A DNA stretch of 64,000 nucleotides from Pseudoxanthomonas spadix. GTDB taxonomy: Bacteria > Pseudomonadota > Gammaproteobacteria > Xanthomonadales > Xanthomonadaceae. This document shows, piece by piece, positions 48,641-58,290 of the stretch; within the stretch, counting starts at the first letter, position 1, and each line of letters starts with the position of its first letter. Both the position numbers and the translations under genes were made by a program. The notes under the pieces are model-generated. The model saw only the letters and a list, made by a program, of their open reading frames with translations, did no database searches and was not told where the DNA came from. Location of the stretch: positions 1-64,000 of the forward strand of contig NZ_RDQN01000003.1 of the NCBI RefSeq assembly GCF_003703395.1, in the 5' to 3' direction.

Positions 48641-50380
48641 GTGAAACTTTCGAGACTGATTGCCGTCGCCCTGACGGTTTTGCTTGCGGTCGCTGCCAGT
48701 GCGCAGCAGGCCTCCACCGCGGCCCCGGCCGCGCATCCGCCTGGCACGGCCATCGCCTCCGGGCACAGGCTGGCCACCGAGGCCGGCCTGGAGATCATCG
48801 CCCAGGGCGGCAACGCCTTCGATGCGGCGGTGGCGGTGTCTTCCACCCTGGGCGTGGTCGAGCCGATCAGTTCGGGCCTGGGCGGCGGCGGGTTCTTTTT
48901 GTTGCACCAGGCCAGCACCGGCAGGGACGTGATGATCGATGCGCGCGAAACCGCGCCCGAGTCGGCCTCGCCGGACAAGTTCCTGGACAAGGCCGGCAAC
49001 CTGGACCCGTCCAGGTCGATCAACGGCCCGTGGTCGGCCGGGATTCCCGGCCTGCCGGCGGCACTGGTGGAATTGGCGGGCAAGTACGGCAGGCTGCCGC
49101 TCAAGCAGTCGCTGGCCCCGGCCATCCGCATCGCCAGCGAGGGCTTCCCGGTCTACGAGCGCATGGCCAAGGGCTATGCCCTGCGCCGCGAGGAGATGGA
49201 GAAGTATCCCGGTACGCGTGAGGTCTACCTGCGCAACGGCAGGCCGATCCAGACCGGGGATATCTTCAGGCAGCCCGAGCTGGCGCACACCCTGACCCTG
49301 CTGGCCGAACACGGCCGCGACGGCTTCTACAAGGGCGAAACCGCCCGGAAGCTGCTGGCCGGCGTCAAGCAGTCCGGCGGCAAGTGGACCGCCGCCGAGC
49401 TGGCCAGCTACCAGGTCAAGGAACGTGCGCCGATCCAGTTCGACTACAAGGGCTGGAAGATCACCACCGCGCCGCCGCCGTCCTCCGGTGGCATTGCACT
49501 GGCCGAGATGCTGCAGATCCTGGAAGGCTACGACCTGAAGGGCATGGACCCGGTGCAGCGCACGCACCTGACGGTCGAAGCCATGCGCCGCGCCTATCGC
49601 GACCGTACCTTTTTCCTGGGCGATCCGGACTTCACCACCATTCCGCAGAAGGTGCTGGTGAGCAAGGATTACGCGCTGGGCCTGCGTTCGACCATCAATC
49701 CTGAAAAGGCCACGCCCAGCGACCTGCTCTCGGGCAATCCGACGCCGCTGGAAGACGAGGAGACCACGCATTTTTCGATCATCGACGCCGAGGGCAACCG
49801 CGTGGGCGCCACCCAGACGGTCAACCTGCTGTATGGCTCGGGGCTGATCCCCAAGGGCACCGGGGTCCTACTCAACGACGAGATGGACGACTTCGCCCTG
49901 AAACCTGGCACGCCCAATGCCTTTGGGGTGATGGGCTACGAGGCCAATGCGCCCAAGCCCGGCAAGCGCCCGCTGAGCTCGATGACCCCGACCTTCATGG
50001 AAAATGCCGACAAGTCCGCGGTGCTCGGCACGCCCGGTGGCAGCCGCATCATCACCATGGTCCTGCTGGGCATCCTCGGCTATGACGACGGCCTGACCGC
50101 GCAGCAGGTGGCCGCGCTGCCGCGCTACCACCACCAATGGCTGCCGGACCTGATCGAGGCCGAAAGCGGCACCTTCGACGGGGCGACCGCCAAGGGCCTT
50201 GAAGCGATGGGGCACAAGCTCAAGCTGCCCGGCGACACTGCCGCCGGCGGGCGCGGTTCCAGCCACGTGTGGGGCAATCTGCAGACCGTGGAGTGGGACA
50301 GGAAGACCAACACCCTCAGCGGCGGCAGCGACCCGCGCAACCCGGTCGGCGCGGCCCTGGTGCGGCCGGGCACGCCGTAG
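48641..50380 (+). CDS. ggt: Gamma-glutamyltranspeptidase
   Basis: A 579-residue Ntn-hydrolase. The GTG start with GGAG 6 nt upstream begins a signal peptide ([20 protein letters not shown]). The large-subunit part has [20 protein letters not shown] and [10 protein letters not shown]. Autoprocessing should occur before the nucleophile Thr in [12 protein letters not shown]. The small subunit has [30 protein letters not shown] and [10 protein letters not shown]. It hydrolyses or transfers gamma-glutamyl groups of glutathione in the periplasm, salvaging Cys and Glu. All catalytic elements are present. Confidence 0.95.
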   Translation: MKLSRLIAVALTVLLAVAASAQQASTAAPAAHPPGTAIASGHRLATEAGLEIIAQGGNAFDAAVAVSSTLGVVEPISSGLGGGGFFLLHQASTGRDVMIDARETAPESASPDKFLDKAGNLDPSRSINGPWSAGIPGLPAALVELAGKYGRLPLKQSLAPAIRIASEGFPVYERMAKGYALRREEMEKYPGTREVYLRNGRPIQTGDIFRQPELAHTLTLLAEHGRDGFYKGETARKLLAGVKQSGGKWTAAELASYQVKERAPIQFDYKGWKITTAPPPSSGGIALAEMLQILEGYDLKGMDPVQRTHLTVEAMRRAYRDRTFFLGDPDFTTIPQKVLVSKDYALGLRSTINPEKATPSDLLSGNPTPLEDEETTHFSIIDAEGNRVGATQTVNLLYGSGLIPKGTGVLLNDEMDDFALKPGTPNAFGVMGYEANAPKPGKRPLSSMTPTFMENADKSAVLGTPGGSRIITMVLLGILGYDDGLTAQQVAALPRYHHQWLPDLIEAESGTFDGATAKGLEAMGHKLKLPGDTAAGGRGSSHVWGNLQTVEWDRKTNTLSGGSDPRNPVGAALVRPGTP

Positions 50381-50496
50381 GCCGCAGGCGCACGCATCAT
50401 CCAGGCAAGCGGCGCCTGCGCGTTACCCTGCGTGCATCGGGGGTGCGCAGGGATCGCGCGCCTGGCGGAGGCGCTGCAGTCTTCGGGAGCGATCGC

Positions 50497-51390
50497 ATGA
50501 AACTGTGGTCCATCATCGGCAATTCGCAAAAGCTCGACGGCGGGGCGATGTTCGGCAATGCGCCGCGCGCGCTGTGGGCCAGGTGGGCGCCGCCGGACGA
50601 GCACAACCGCATCGACCTGGCCTGCCGCGCCTTGCTGGCCACCCCGATCAACGGCAAGACGGTACTGTTCGAGACCGGCATCGGCGCGTTCTTCGAACCG
50701 AACCTGCGCCAGCGCTACGGCGTGGTCGAATCCGAACACGTGCTGCTGCAGTCGCTGGCGCAAGCCGGCTTCTTGCACCAGGACATCGACGTGGTGGTGC
50801 TGAGCCACCTGCACTTCGACCATGCCGGCGGGCTGCTGGCGCCGTGGGCGCAGGGCCAGGGGCCGCGGCTGTTGTTTCCCAATGCGACCTTCCTGGTCGG
50901 TGCGCGGCATTGGCAGCGGGCCAGGGCGCCACACCCGCGCGACCGGGCCAGCTTCATCCCCGAACTGCCCGGTCTGTTGGAAGCCAGCGGCCGGCTGGAG
51001 ATCGTCGAGGGCGCCCATGCCCGCGCGCTGGGCCAGGCGGTGCGGTTTTCCTACAGCGATGGCCACACCCCGGGCCTGATGCTGGCCGAGATCGTCGGTG
51101 CCGACACCGACAACGATGGGATGGCGCACGGCGGGGTGGCGTTCTGCGCCGACCTGATTCCGGGGCGCTTCTGGGTGCACGTGCCGATCACGATGGGCTA
51201 CGACCGCAACCCCGAACTGCTGATCGATGAGAAGCGCGCGTTCCTGGAGGATGCGCTGGCACGCGATGTGCGGCTGTTCTTTACCCACGACACCGACTGC
51301 GCCCTGGCCCAGGTCACGCGCGATGAAAAGGGGCGCTTCGGCACCGCGCAGGAAGTGGCCGAGCTGCGCGCGCAGCCGCTGGCGCAGTAA
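50497..51390 (+). CDS. GumP-like MBL-fold metallo-hydrolase
   Basis: 297 residues. The metallo-beta-lactamase motif HLHFDHAGG is near residue 108, with an upstream catalytic-fold strand DIDVVVLS, a [12 protein letters not shown] region (third zinc-ligand His) and [11 protein letters not shown] (C-terminal His). The N-terminus [20 protein letters not shown] recalls Xanthomonas GumP from memory. There gumP lies near gumM; here it is about 19 kb away beside ggt. Enzymes of this group include lactonases and sulfur-metabolism hydrolases; the substrate is unknown. It has no signal peptide, so it is cytoplasmic. Confidence 0.75.
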   Translation: MKLWSIIGNSQKLDGGAMFGNAPRALWARWAPPDEHNRIDLACRALLATPINGKTVLFETGIGAFFEPNLRQRYGVVESEHVLLQSLAQAGFLHQDIDVVVLSHLHFDHAGGLLAPWAQGQGPRLLFPNATFLVGARHWQRARAPHPRDRASFIPELPGLLEASGRLEIVEGAHARALGQAVRFSYSDGHTPGLMLAEIVGADTDNDGMAHGGVAFCADLIPGRFWVHVPITMGYDRNPELLIDEKRAFLEDALARDVRLFFTHDTDCALAQVTRDEKGRFGTAQEVAELRAQPLAQ

Positions 51391-51397
51391 CAAGCCC

Positions 51398-51464
51398 GTG
51401 GGAGCCGCGACCGCGGCGATGGGGTTTCACTGCGAAGTTCCATCGCCGCTGTAGCGGCTCCCAC
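51398..51464. repeat. REP-type palindrome, GTGGGAGCCGC family
   Basis: GTGGGAGCCGC at the left pairs with the end GCGGCTCCCAC-type sequence (TAGCGGCTCCCAC), with inner CGGCGATGG/CCATCGCCG. Same family as the unit at 13080-13146. It lies between convergent genes, where it may help end both transcripts. Confidence 0.8.
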
Positions 51465-51471
51465 GCGGCCT

Positions 51472-52104
51472 TCAGCCCAGCCGCGTGCCGAAGATCCGAT
51501 CGCCGGCATCGCCCAGTCCGGGCAGGATGTAGCCCTTCTCGTTGAGGCGCTCGTCGATGGCCGCGGTGTAGACCACCACGTCCGGGTGCGCCGCTTCCAG
51601 TGCCTTCAGGCCCTCCGGCGCTGCGACCAGGAAGATGCCCTTGATCCGTCGCGCGCCGGCCCGCTTGAGCATGTCGATGGTGGCGATCAGGGTGCCGCCA
51701 GTGGCCAGCATCGGGTCCAGGATCAGTGCATCGCGCTCCTCCAGGCGGCCGGTCAGGCGTTCGAAGTAGGGCACCGGCTGCAGGGTTTGCTCGTCGCGCT
51801 GCAGGCCGACCACGCTGACCCGCGCGGCCGGGATCAGCGCCAGCACGCCGGGCAGCATGCCCAAGCCCGCGCGCAGGATCGGCACCAGGGTGATCTTGGC
51901 GCCGGCGATCTTCTGGACCTGCACATCGCCGGCCCAGCCCTGCACGATCCCGACCTCGGTGTGCAGGTCGGCGGTGGCCTCGTAGGCCAGCAGCGTGCCC
52001 AGCTCGGTGACCAGTTCGCGGAAGCCCTTGGTGCTCAGGCTCGCATCGCGCAGCAGGCCGAGCTTGTGGCGGACCAGGGGGTGGCGGACTTGGACGTGCT
52101 TCAT
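51472..52104 (-). CDS. upp: Uracil phosphoribosyltransferase
   Basis: A 210-residue type I phosphoribosyltransferase of pyrimidine salvage that makes UMP from uracil and PRPP. It starts [40 protein letters not shown] is the family core, [20 protein letters not shown] is the PRPP-binding loop, and [17 protein letters not shown] is the uracil-binding C-terminal motif. It is the standard length (208 in E. coli). Confidence 0.97.
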   Translation of the reverse strand: MKHVQVRHPLVRHKLGLLRDASLSTKGFRELVTELGTLLAYEATADLHTEVGIVQGWAGDVQVQKIAGAKITLVPILRAGLGMLPGVLALIPAARVSVVGLQRDEQTLQPVPYFERLTGRLEERDALILDPMLATGGTLIATIDMLKRAGARRIKGIFLVAAPEGLKALEAAHPDVVVYTAAIDERLNEKGYILPGLGDAGDRIFGTRLG

Positions 52105-52293
52105 GCAGGGTTACCAGGGCTCGACCCGGCAAGTCTGCACCAAAGTCCCGTGCCTTGCTAAGGCTGGCCCCGCGCCGCCGCGCCGTTGCGTGCCATGCGG
52201 CCACCCGTGCATGTCCGCCTGCACGGCAGCGCGGCCCGGCTTGCGAAAACGCCGACGCTCGGTCGGCCTCTTCGTGCCGCAGGCAGGACGCGA

Positions 52294-54627
52294 TCAGAAC
52301 GCCCAGCGCATGACCACCTGGTACCGTGGCCCGGCCTCTTCGGTTTCCAGTTCGTATTCGTCGTAATCGCGCTCTTGCTGGTCGGCCTGGTTGTCGAACT
52401 TGTGGATGAACTCGTCCTTCGAGGCATCCAGCAGGTTGGCGGCGCTCAAGCGGATCGAGAAGCTGTCGCCGAAACGTTTTTCGGCGAACAGTTCCAGGTC
52501 TTCGCCGTAGCTGGTGGTCACTTCCTCGGCCAGGATGCGGCTGTAGGCGTCGCCCTGCTTGCGGTAGGTCACGCCGAAGCTGGCGGCCAGATCCGGCAGG
52601 TCATGGATGAAGCCGATGTTGTAGACCGACTTGGCCTGGTTGTTGAAGCGGCGCTCGCCCAGGAAGTCGTCGACCTTGCTGTCCAGGTACGAGTAATTCA
52701 GGAACACGCCGGTGTTCGGCAGACCCAACGCGGTCAGCGGGGTGGAAAGGTCGAATTCGACGCCATAGACCTTGCCGTCGCCGACGTTGGCCGAGGTGAA
52801 CACCCAGCTTTCCGGGTCGAATGGATTGGCAGCGATGGCGTCTTCCTCGCTGACCCCGTTTTCCTCCACGTAGTCCTCGATGTCATCGGCGTAGCCGTCC
52901 AGCGCGTCCTCGCTCGGCTCGCCGGTGTTGACCAGTTCGATCAGATCCTTCACATCGCGGTAGAAGAAGTTGATGCCGATGACACCGTGCTTGCCGAGGC
53001 GATGCTCGAAGCCCAGATCGATGCCGACGGCGGTCTCTGGCTCGAGCAGCGGATTGCCGAGGTAGTCGTTGTCGCCGTACTCGCCGTCCAGCAGGGCCGG
53101 AATCAGCTCGTTGAAGTTCGGGCGCTTGACGCTCCTGGCCAGGGACAGGCTGACCCGGTCGGTGTCGGTCAGATCCCACTTCAGGTGCAGCGACGGCAGC
53201 AGTTCGTTGTAGTCCTTGCTGGCAGCGCCTTGCGCTTCGCCGTCCTCGCTGTAGGTGATGTCCGACTGGGTGGTTTCATAGCGCACGCCCGCTTCCCACG
53301 AGAAGCGCTGGCCCCTGCCCGAGAACATGATGTACGGGTCCAGGCGATCTTCCTCGATCACGCTGGCGAGGCGGCCATCCAGTTCGTAGACCACCGAGTC
53401 GCCTTCCTCCTCGGCTTCCCACGCATAGTTGGTGTAGGCGATGTCGCGCTCCTTGGTGCGGTAGTCCACGCCCAATTCCAGTTCGGTGGCGGCGCCGATC
53501 GCGCGCCTGTGCGCAACCTTGAGGCTGGTTTCGGTATCCCTGGCATCGACCGACTGGGCCTCGGCTTCGGAGGCGTCCCATTGGCCATTGACGTATTCGT
53601 GCTTTTCCTCGGTCACCGAGCTGTCGTCTTCGAAGCGGGCATGGTCGAGGTCAAATTCGGTCGTGCCGCCGGACATGTCGAACTTGTAACCGGCGCCGAT
53701 GCCCCAGTTTTTCTGGTTGATGGGATTCAGGCCAGGCACGTCGGATTCGATCACGTCTTGGTCGTCGTATTCCACCTCGTGCGAAACCTCGGTCACGTCG
53801 CGATCGGTCTTGACGTAGAAGCCGTTGATGTTGACGCGTCCGGTTTGCCCGACATCGGCGGTATAGGAAATGTTGCCCGAGTAGTCGCGGCCATCCTTGA
53901 CTTCGGTCTGGTCTTCCCAGCTGACCCGCTCTTCCATCGACGGGTCGTTGAAACGGTCGGAACGCTTGATCTTGGCGTTGTAGCGGTCCTGCACATTGAC
54001 GCCGGCAAGGATGCGCCCACCCAGGGCCTGGCCGCTGGTCACGGCGCCGAAGGTGGGGTTGACTTCGTCGTCGTAGTAGCGGTTCGCGCCCAGGCGGACG
54101 TAGCTGCCTTCGAACAGGTAGGCATCGCGCAGGACGATGTTGATCGCGCCGGCGACGGCGTCGCCGCTGCGGTTGGCGCTGTTGCTGCGCAGGATTTCGA
54201 TGTGGTCGACCATTTCTGCCGGGATGCGGTCTACCCAGAACGAGCGGTCGTCGCCGGCGCCCGGTACCTTCTTGCCGTTGATCAGGACCTGGGTGTAGCC
54301 CGGATCCAGGCCGCGCATCCGCACCCCGTCGTATTCCATGATGTCCGAAATGAACACCGCGCTGGGCAGGCGCTTGACCATGTCGCCGACGGTGTTCGGT
54401 TCGAAACGCTGGAAGTATTCCAGGTCGTAGCTCAGCACCGGTTCGATGTCATCGGTGCGGTTGCGGTAGGCGATTTCGCCCTGCACGACGAGCGTGTCGA
54501 GCTGTTTCGCCTGGGCCTGGGTCGATCCGTCCGGCATGGTGGTCTGCGACCAGGCGGCGCTGGCGGGAAACAGTGCGGCGCAAGCGAGCGCACGCCTGAG
54601 GCCGATGGCCAGTGCGTGATGTTTCAT
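52294..54627 (-). CDS. TonB-dependent outer-membrane receptor
   Basis: 777 residues. A signal peptide (about 1-28) is followed by a TonB-box-like LDTLVVQGEIAYRN. The plug domain (about 60-170) has GDMVKRLPSAVFISDIMEYD, VRMRGLDPGYTQVLINGKKV and ILRSNSANRSGDAVAGAINI. A 22-strand barrel ends in Phe (YQVVMRWAF), with an acidic, EAE-rich middle. It imports a ligand across the outer membrane with TonB energy. It is divergent from the phytase-like gene, so phosphate- or inositol-phosphate-linked uptake is a fair guess; the sequence alone does not give the ligand. Confidence 0.9.
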   Translation of the reverse strand: MKHHALAIGLRRALACAALFPASAAWSQTTMPDGSTQAQAKQLDTLVVQGEIAYRNRTDDIEPVLSYDLEYFQRFEPNTVGDMVKRLPSAVFISDIMEYDGVRMRGLDPGYTQVLINGKKVPGAGDDRSFWVDRIPAEMVDHIEILRSNSANRSGDAVAGAINIVLRDAYLFEGSYVRLGANRYYDDEVNPTFGAVTSGQALGGRILAGVNVQDRYNAKIKRSDRFNDPSMEERVSWEDQTEVKDGRDYSGNISYTADVGQTGRVNINGFYVKTDRDVTEVSHEVEYDDQDVIESDVPGLNPINQKNWGIGAGYKFDMSGGTTEFDLDHARFEDDSSVTEEKHEYVNGQWDASEAEAQSVDARDTETSLKVAHRRAIGAATELELGVDYRTKERDIAYTNYAWEAEEEGDSVVYELDGRLASVIEEDRLDPYIMFSGRGQRFSWEAGVRYETTQSDITYSEDGEAQGAASKDYNELLPSLHLKWDLTDTDRVSLSLARSVKRPNFNELIPALLDGEYGDNDYLGNPLLEPETAVGIDLGFEHRLGKHGVIGINFFYRDVKDLIELVNTGEPSEDALDGYADDIEDYVEENGVSEEDAIAANPFDPESWVFTSANVGDGKVYGVEFDLSTPLTALGLPNTGVFLNYSYLDSKVDDFLGERRFNNQAKSVYNIGFIHDLPDLAASFGVTYRKQGDAYSRILAEEVTTSYGEDLELFAEKRFGDSFSIRLSAANLLDASKDEFIHKFDNQADQQERDYDEYELETEEAGPRYQVVMRWAF

Positions 54628-54785
54628 GTGTGAGCCCCGTCGAAAAAAAGTTAAGCGGGCTTTTTTCTACGTGGGGGACATGGCGGAAACATGACGATGT
54701 CGGCAGCAATGGCGAGCCCGGCAATGGCAACCAAACCGTCATGCGTCGTGCATAGATTGGCCGGTTTCACTCAGGCAGGACGGGA

Positions 54786-55946
54786 ATGCTCCACGTGACC
54801 AACCGCAGCGTTCCTTTTGCCGCACTGCTGCTGCTCGCAGCCTGTTCGACCACGGCGCCCTCGGCGGCGCCCGTCATGCAGGCCGGGCACGGCAAGGAAG
54901 GCGACGAGCAGGGCAAGGCGGCCCTGCTTTTCAGCCAGCACCGGGCCGACATTCCGCACGTGGTGGTGAAGGAGGCCTGGGTCAGCGTGGCGGCGCCCGA
55001 AGACAACGTCGATTCGCCGGCCAGCTGGCTGCAGGATGGCAGGCTGATGGTCGCGGCCACGGCCAAGTCCACCGACCAGCTGATCATCTACGATGGCGAT
55101 ACCGGCCAGCGCCTGCGCAGCGTCGGCAGTTCCGGCACGCGACCGGGGCAGCTGAACCGTCCCAACGGCATCGCCACGGTGGACGACCAATATGTCTTCG
55201 TGGTCGAACGCGATAACCATCGCGTGCAGATGCTCGCCTTGCCGGACTTCAAGCCACTGCTGGCCTTTGGCGACGCCGAACTCCTTCAGCCCTATGGGCT
55301 GTGGGTACGCAGGCATGGCCAAGGCTACCAGGTGATCGTCAGCGACAACTACACCCTGGGCGAAAACGCCAACGGTGAGGAGATCATTCCGCCGCTGGCC
55401 GAGCTGGACCGGCGCTTGCGTCGCTACCAGGTACGCCGGGAGGGCGGCCGGTGGACGGCCGGCGCGGCCGGCCACTTCGGCGATACCAGCGAAGCCGGCG
55501 CGATCCGGGTGGCCGAATCGGTGTTTGGCGACGCGGCCAACAACCGCCTCCTGATCGCCGAGGAGCACATCCCGACAGGCACTCGCCTGCGCGAATACAC
55601 GCTGGACGGCAAGTACGCAGGCCGCGATGTCGGTGCGGCCAACTACAAGGCCCAGGCCGAGGGCATCGCGCTGATGCGTTGCCGGGACGGCAGCGGCTGG
55701 TGGCTGGCCAGCGATCAGTTCGACGACCGCACGGTGTTCCACCTGTTCGACCGAAGGACCCTGGAACACGCCGGCTCCTTCGTCGGCAACGTCACCGGCC
55801 TGACCGACGGCGTCTGGCTGGAGGAGCGCGGCGATGCACGTTTTCCGCAGGGCGTGTTCTACGCCTCGCACCTGGACGTGGCCGTGTCCGCGTTTGACTG
55901 GCGCGACATTGCGGCCGCGCTGAAACTGCCGGCATGCGAGCGCTGA
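54786..55946 (+). CDS. Phytase-like beta-propeller lipoprotein
   Basis: 386 residues. The lipoprotein signal ends LLLLAAC (Cys near 20). The mature protein has repeated propeller blades: DNVDSPASWLQDGRLMVAAT, STDQLIIYDGDTGQRLRSVG, GQLNRPNGIATVDDQYVFVV (NHL-like blade), QAEGIALMRCRDGSGWWLAS and VFHLFDRRTLEHAGSF. The DSPASW/AQAEGIAL pair and GWWLASDQ recall beta-propeller phytases, calcium-dependent phosphatases acting on inositol phosphates; a plain NHL-repeat protein is the alternative. The conserved calcium-site Asp/Glu residues could not be assigned with certainty. It is divergent from the TonB receptor with 158 nt between. Confidence 0.6.
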   Translation: MLHVTNRSVPFAALLLLAACSTTAPSAAPVMQAGHGKEGDEQGKAALLFSQHRADIPHVVVKEAWVSVAAPEDNVDSPASWLQDGRLMVAATAKSTDQLIIYDGDTGQRLRSVGSSGTRPGQLNRPNGIATVDDQYVFVVERDNHRVQMLALPDFKPLLAFGDAELLQPYGLWVRRHGQGYQVIVSDNYTLGENANGEEIIPPLAELDRRLRRYQVRREGGRWTAGAAGHFGDTSEAGAIRVAESVFGDAANNRLLIAEEHIPTGTRLREYTLDGKYAGRDVGAANYKAQAEGIALMRCRDGSGWWLASDQFDDRTVFHLFDRRTLEHAGSFVGNVTGLTDGVWLEERGDARFPQGVFYASHLDVAVSAFDWRDIAAALKLPACER

Positions 55947-56065
55947 ACATGAAAGCCCTGGCGATGAACAAGTCGCCTGCCGTTTTCGCCATTGCACTGG
56001 TCACCGCTGGCAACATGCTTGGTAGAGTTGCCACAGTCCGGGCGCGATTGCATCGAAGCCGCCAT

Positions 56066-56109
56066 CCCCTCATCTGGCGCTTCGCGCCATCTCCCCCGAA
56101 GGGAGAAGG
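56066..56109. repeat. CCCCTCATCTGSCnnYGCGSSCAT-type intergenic repeat
   Basis: CCCCTCATCTGGCGCTTCGC is followed by GCCATCTCCC and a GGGAGAAGG arm. The same plan (GC-rich hairpin, then CTCCCC...GGGGAGAAGG) appears at 61807-61857, so this is a shared non-coding repeat rather than unique sequence. It lies just after the aminotransferase stop on the other strand. Confidence 0.65.
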
Positions 56110-56117
56110 TGCAGAGA

Positions 56118-57614
56118 TCACGCCGCCTGCGCTTCCTGCTTGCGCGGGCCCTCGCGCAGGGCCCGGCCGACCAGGTCGATCATCAGGTCCAGCTCGGCTT
56201 GGTCCAGATTGAAGTGCGGGGTGAAGCGCAGCGAGTTGGCGCCGCCGTGGATCACGTTGAGCCCGTGCTGGCGCAGCCATTGCTCGGTCGAACCTGCGCC
56301 ATAGCACTTGAACTGCGGCGCCAGTTCGCATGAAAACAACAGGCCGGTGCCCTGTACGTTGGTGATCAGTCCGCCCAGTTCGGCCCTGAGGTGTTCCAGC
56401 CTGGCCACCGCCTGCGCGCCGCGGCTGCGGATGTTGGCACGCACCTGCGGGGTCAGCATGGCCAGGCTTGCGCAGGCCACCTCCAGCGCCCGCGGGTTGC
56501 TGGTCATGGTGTTGCCGTAGAGGCCCTTGCGGTACAGCCCGGCGGCGTGTTCGGTCAGGGCCAGCACCGACAGCGGGTACTGGGCGGCGTTGAGTGCCTT
56601 GGAGTAGGTCTCCATGTCCGGCGCGTCCAGGTCTTCGAAACCCGGGTAGTCCACCACCGAGAGCACCCCGTGGGCACGCAGGCCGGCCTGGATGGAATCG
56701 ACCAGCAGCAGGCTGCCGTGCTCGCCGGTCAGTTCGCGGGCCAGCGCATAAAAGGAGGCGGGCGGCGCCCGGCCCGGGTCGCCTTCGCCCATCACCGGCT
56801 CCAGCAACACCGCCTCGACGAACCAGCCGTGGGCTTGCGCATCGGCAAACACCTTGCGCAGCGCGGCCTCGTCGTACGGCGCCACCGCGATGACCGAGGT
56901 CTCGTTGCGATAGCTGGCCAGGTGCTGCTGGTAGGCCTTGCGCGAGGAATCCGAATACAGCCCCGGCCGGTCGGTGCGACCGTGGAAGCTGCCCTTGACC
57001 ACCACGCGCTTGATCGTGCGGCCGGCGTGGCGCGCACCGGGGTCGGTCATCAGCTTGCTGTTGACATCGGCGATGCGCGTGGCCAGGCCGACCGCCTCCG
57101 AGCCCGAATTCAGGCACATGAACTTGGCGAACGGGCAGCCGCCACGGGTATGCCCGATCTCGGCGCGCAGGGCGCGTTCCAAGCGCAGCTGGGACAGGCT
57201 GGGGGTCATGATGTTGGCCATCGCCTGCGGCCGCGCCATCGCCTCCAACACTGGCTGCGGGGTGTGGCCGAAACCGATCATCCCGTAACCGCCGGCATCG
57301 AACAGCACCGCGCCCTTGAGGCTGACCACCCACGGACCGCACGCGGCCAGGGCCACATACGGGTTGACTGCATCGTCGGGGTAGAAATTGACATAGCCGG
57401 CCTGCACCGCGGCCACCTGGTCGGCTTCGTCCAGGTCCAGGAGTTCGTCAAACTCATCTTCCAGCGCGGCAAACTGCGCGGCGGCCGCGTCGATGGCCCG
57501 GCCCAGGTCCGGATGGCCGGCGGCCAGCCGCTCCAGGGTCGCCTGGTCCAGGCCGGGGGTCTGGACGGCGCCGGCACGGCTGCGCAGCGGGGCCAGCAGG
57601 GCGGTCACGGACAT
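56118..57614 (-). CDS. Class III PLP-dependent aminotransferase
   Basis: 498 residues. A non-conserved N-terminal 70 residues precede the class III fold: FDAGGYGMIGFGHTPQPVLE, CLNSGSEAVGLATRIADVNS (phosphate-binding NSGSEA), VVKGSFHGRTDRPGL, LLLVDSIQAGLRAHG (in place of the usual D-E-V-Q), YSKALNAAQYPLSVLAL with the PLP Lys, and GNTMTSNPRALEVACA. Substrates of the class are omega-amino acids and amines such as ornithine, lysine, GABA and beta-alanine. The usual DE(V/I)QTG reads DSIQAG, so the active site may differ. It is divergent from the Lrp-type regulator. Confidence 0.85.
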   Translation of the reverse strand: MSVTALLAPLRSRAGAVQTPGLDQATLERLAAGHPDLGRAIDAAAAQFAALEDEFDELLDLDEADQVAAVQAGYVNFYPDDAVNPYVALAACGPWVVSLKGAVLFDAGGYGMIGFGHTPQPVLEAMARPQAMANIMTPSLSQLRLERALRAEIGHTRGGCPFAKFMCLNSGSEAVGLATRIADVNSKLMTDPGARHAGRTIKRVVVKGSFHGRTDRPGLYSDSSRKAYQQHLASYRNETSVIAVAPYDEAALRKVFADAQAHGWFVEAVLLEPVMGEGDPGRAPPASFYALARELTGEHGSLLLVDSIQAGLRAHGVLSVVDYPGFEDLDAPDMETYSKALNAAQYPLSVLALTEHAAGLYRKGLYGNTMTSNPRALEVACASLAMLTPQVRANIRSRGAQAVARLEHLRAELGGLITNVQGTGLLFSCELAPQFKCYGAGSTEQWLRQHGLNVIHGGANSLRFTPHFNLDQAELDLMIDLVGRALREGPRKQEAQAA

Positions 57615-57771
57615 GGTGGTCTCCTCAGGAAACGGCAGGCAGGGCGGGCGGCTGCGACGACCGCCGCGGACGGGGCAGTCGCAGCGGCGCCGGGCTCGCC
57701 CCCATTATCGGGAAAGCAGCTCGTCGTTCGGCAGGGCCGATCCGCGCAAACGGGTGGTAGATTTCGGCGCA

Positions 57772-58224
57772 ATGACGAGCGGATTGGTGGAAATGAAGGT
57801 TTCGGCGGCCGACCAGTTGTTGCTCTCGGTTCTGCGCGAGAACGCACGCGCCTCGGTGGCCGAGATCGCCCGGCGCCTGGCCCTGTCGCGCACCACGGTG
57901 CAGAGCCGGATCGAACGCCTGGAGCGCCAGGGTGTGATCAGCGGCTACACCGTGCGCCTGGCCGACGAGGTCGAGCACGGCCACATCCGCGCCCACATCA
58001 TGATCACCGTGCGTCCCAAGCAGATGCCGGCGGTGACCCGGGCCCTGCGCGCCATGCCGCAGGTGCGGGTGCTGCATTCGGTCAGCGGCCCCTACGACCT
58101 GATCGCCCTGGGGACCACGCCGACCGTGGGCGAAATGGACGTGCTGACCGACCAGATCGGCCAGATCGAAGGGGTGGAGCGGACCACTTCCTCGATCGTA
58201 CTGTCGACCAAGTTCGAGCGCTGA
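57772..58224 (+). CDS. Lrp/AsnC-family transcriptional regulator
   Basis: About 150 residues from the ATG at 57772; the ATG at 57793 (MKVSAADQLLLSVL) is an alternative. The helix-turn-helix spans ASVAEIARRLALSRTTVQSR, about 27-50. The RAM effector domain has MITVRPKQMPAVTRALRAMP, HSVSGPYDLIAL and IEGVERTTSSIVLSTKF. Lrp-type proteins sense amino acids and usually regulate a neighbouring catabolic or transport gene. The divergent aminotransferase 158 nt away is the obvious candidate target (inference). Confidence 0.9.
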   Translation: MTSGLVEMKVSAADQLLLSVLRENARASVAEIARRLALSRTTVQSRIERLERQGVISGYTVRLADEVEHGHIRAHIMITVRPKQMPAVTRALRAMPQVRVLHSVSGPYDLIALGTTPTVGEMDVLTDQIGQIEGVERTTSSIVLSTKFER

Positions 58225-58290
58225 GGATTTGGACCCCCATCTTGTCCTCGTCCGCAAGCGCCATGGGCGAGGCGGCGATGGTGGGCGCGC

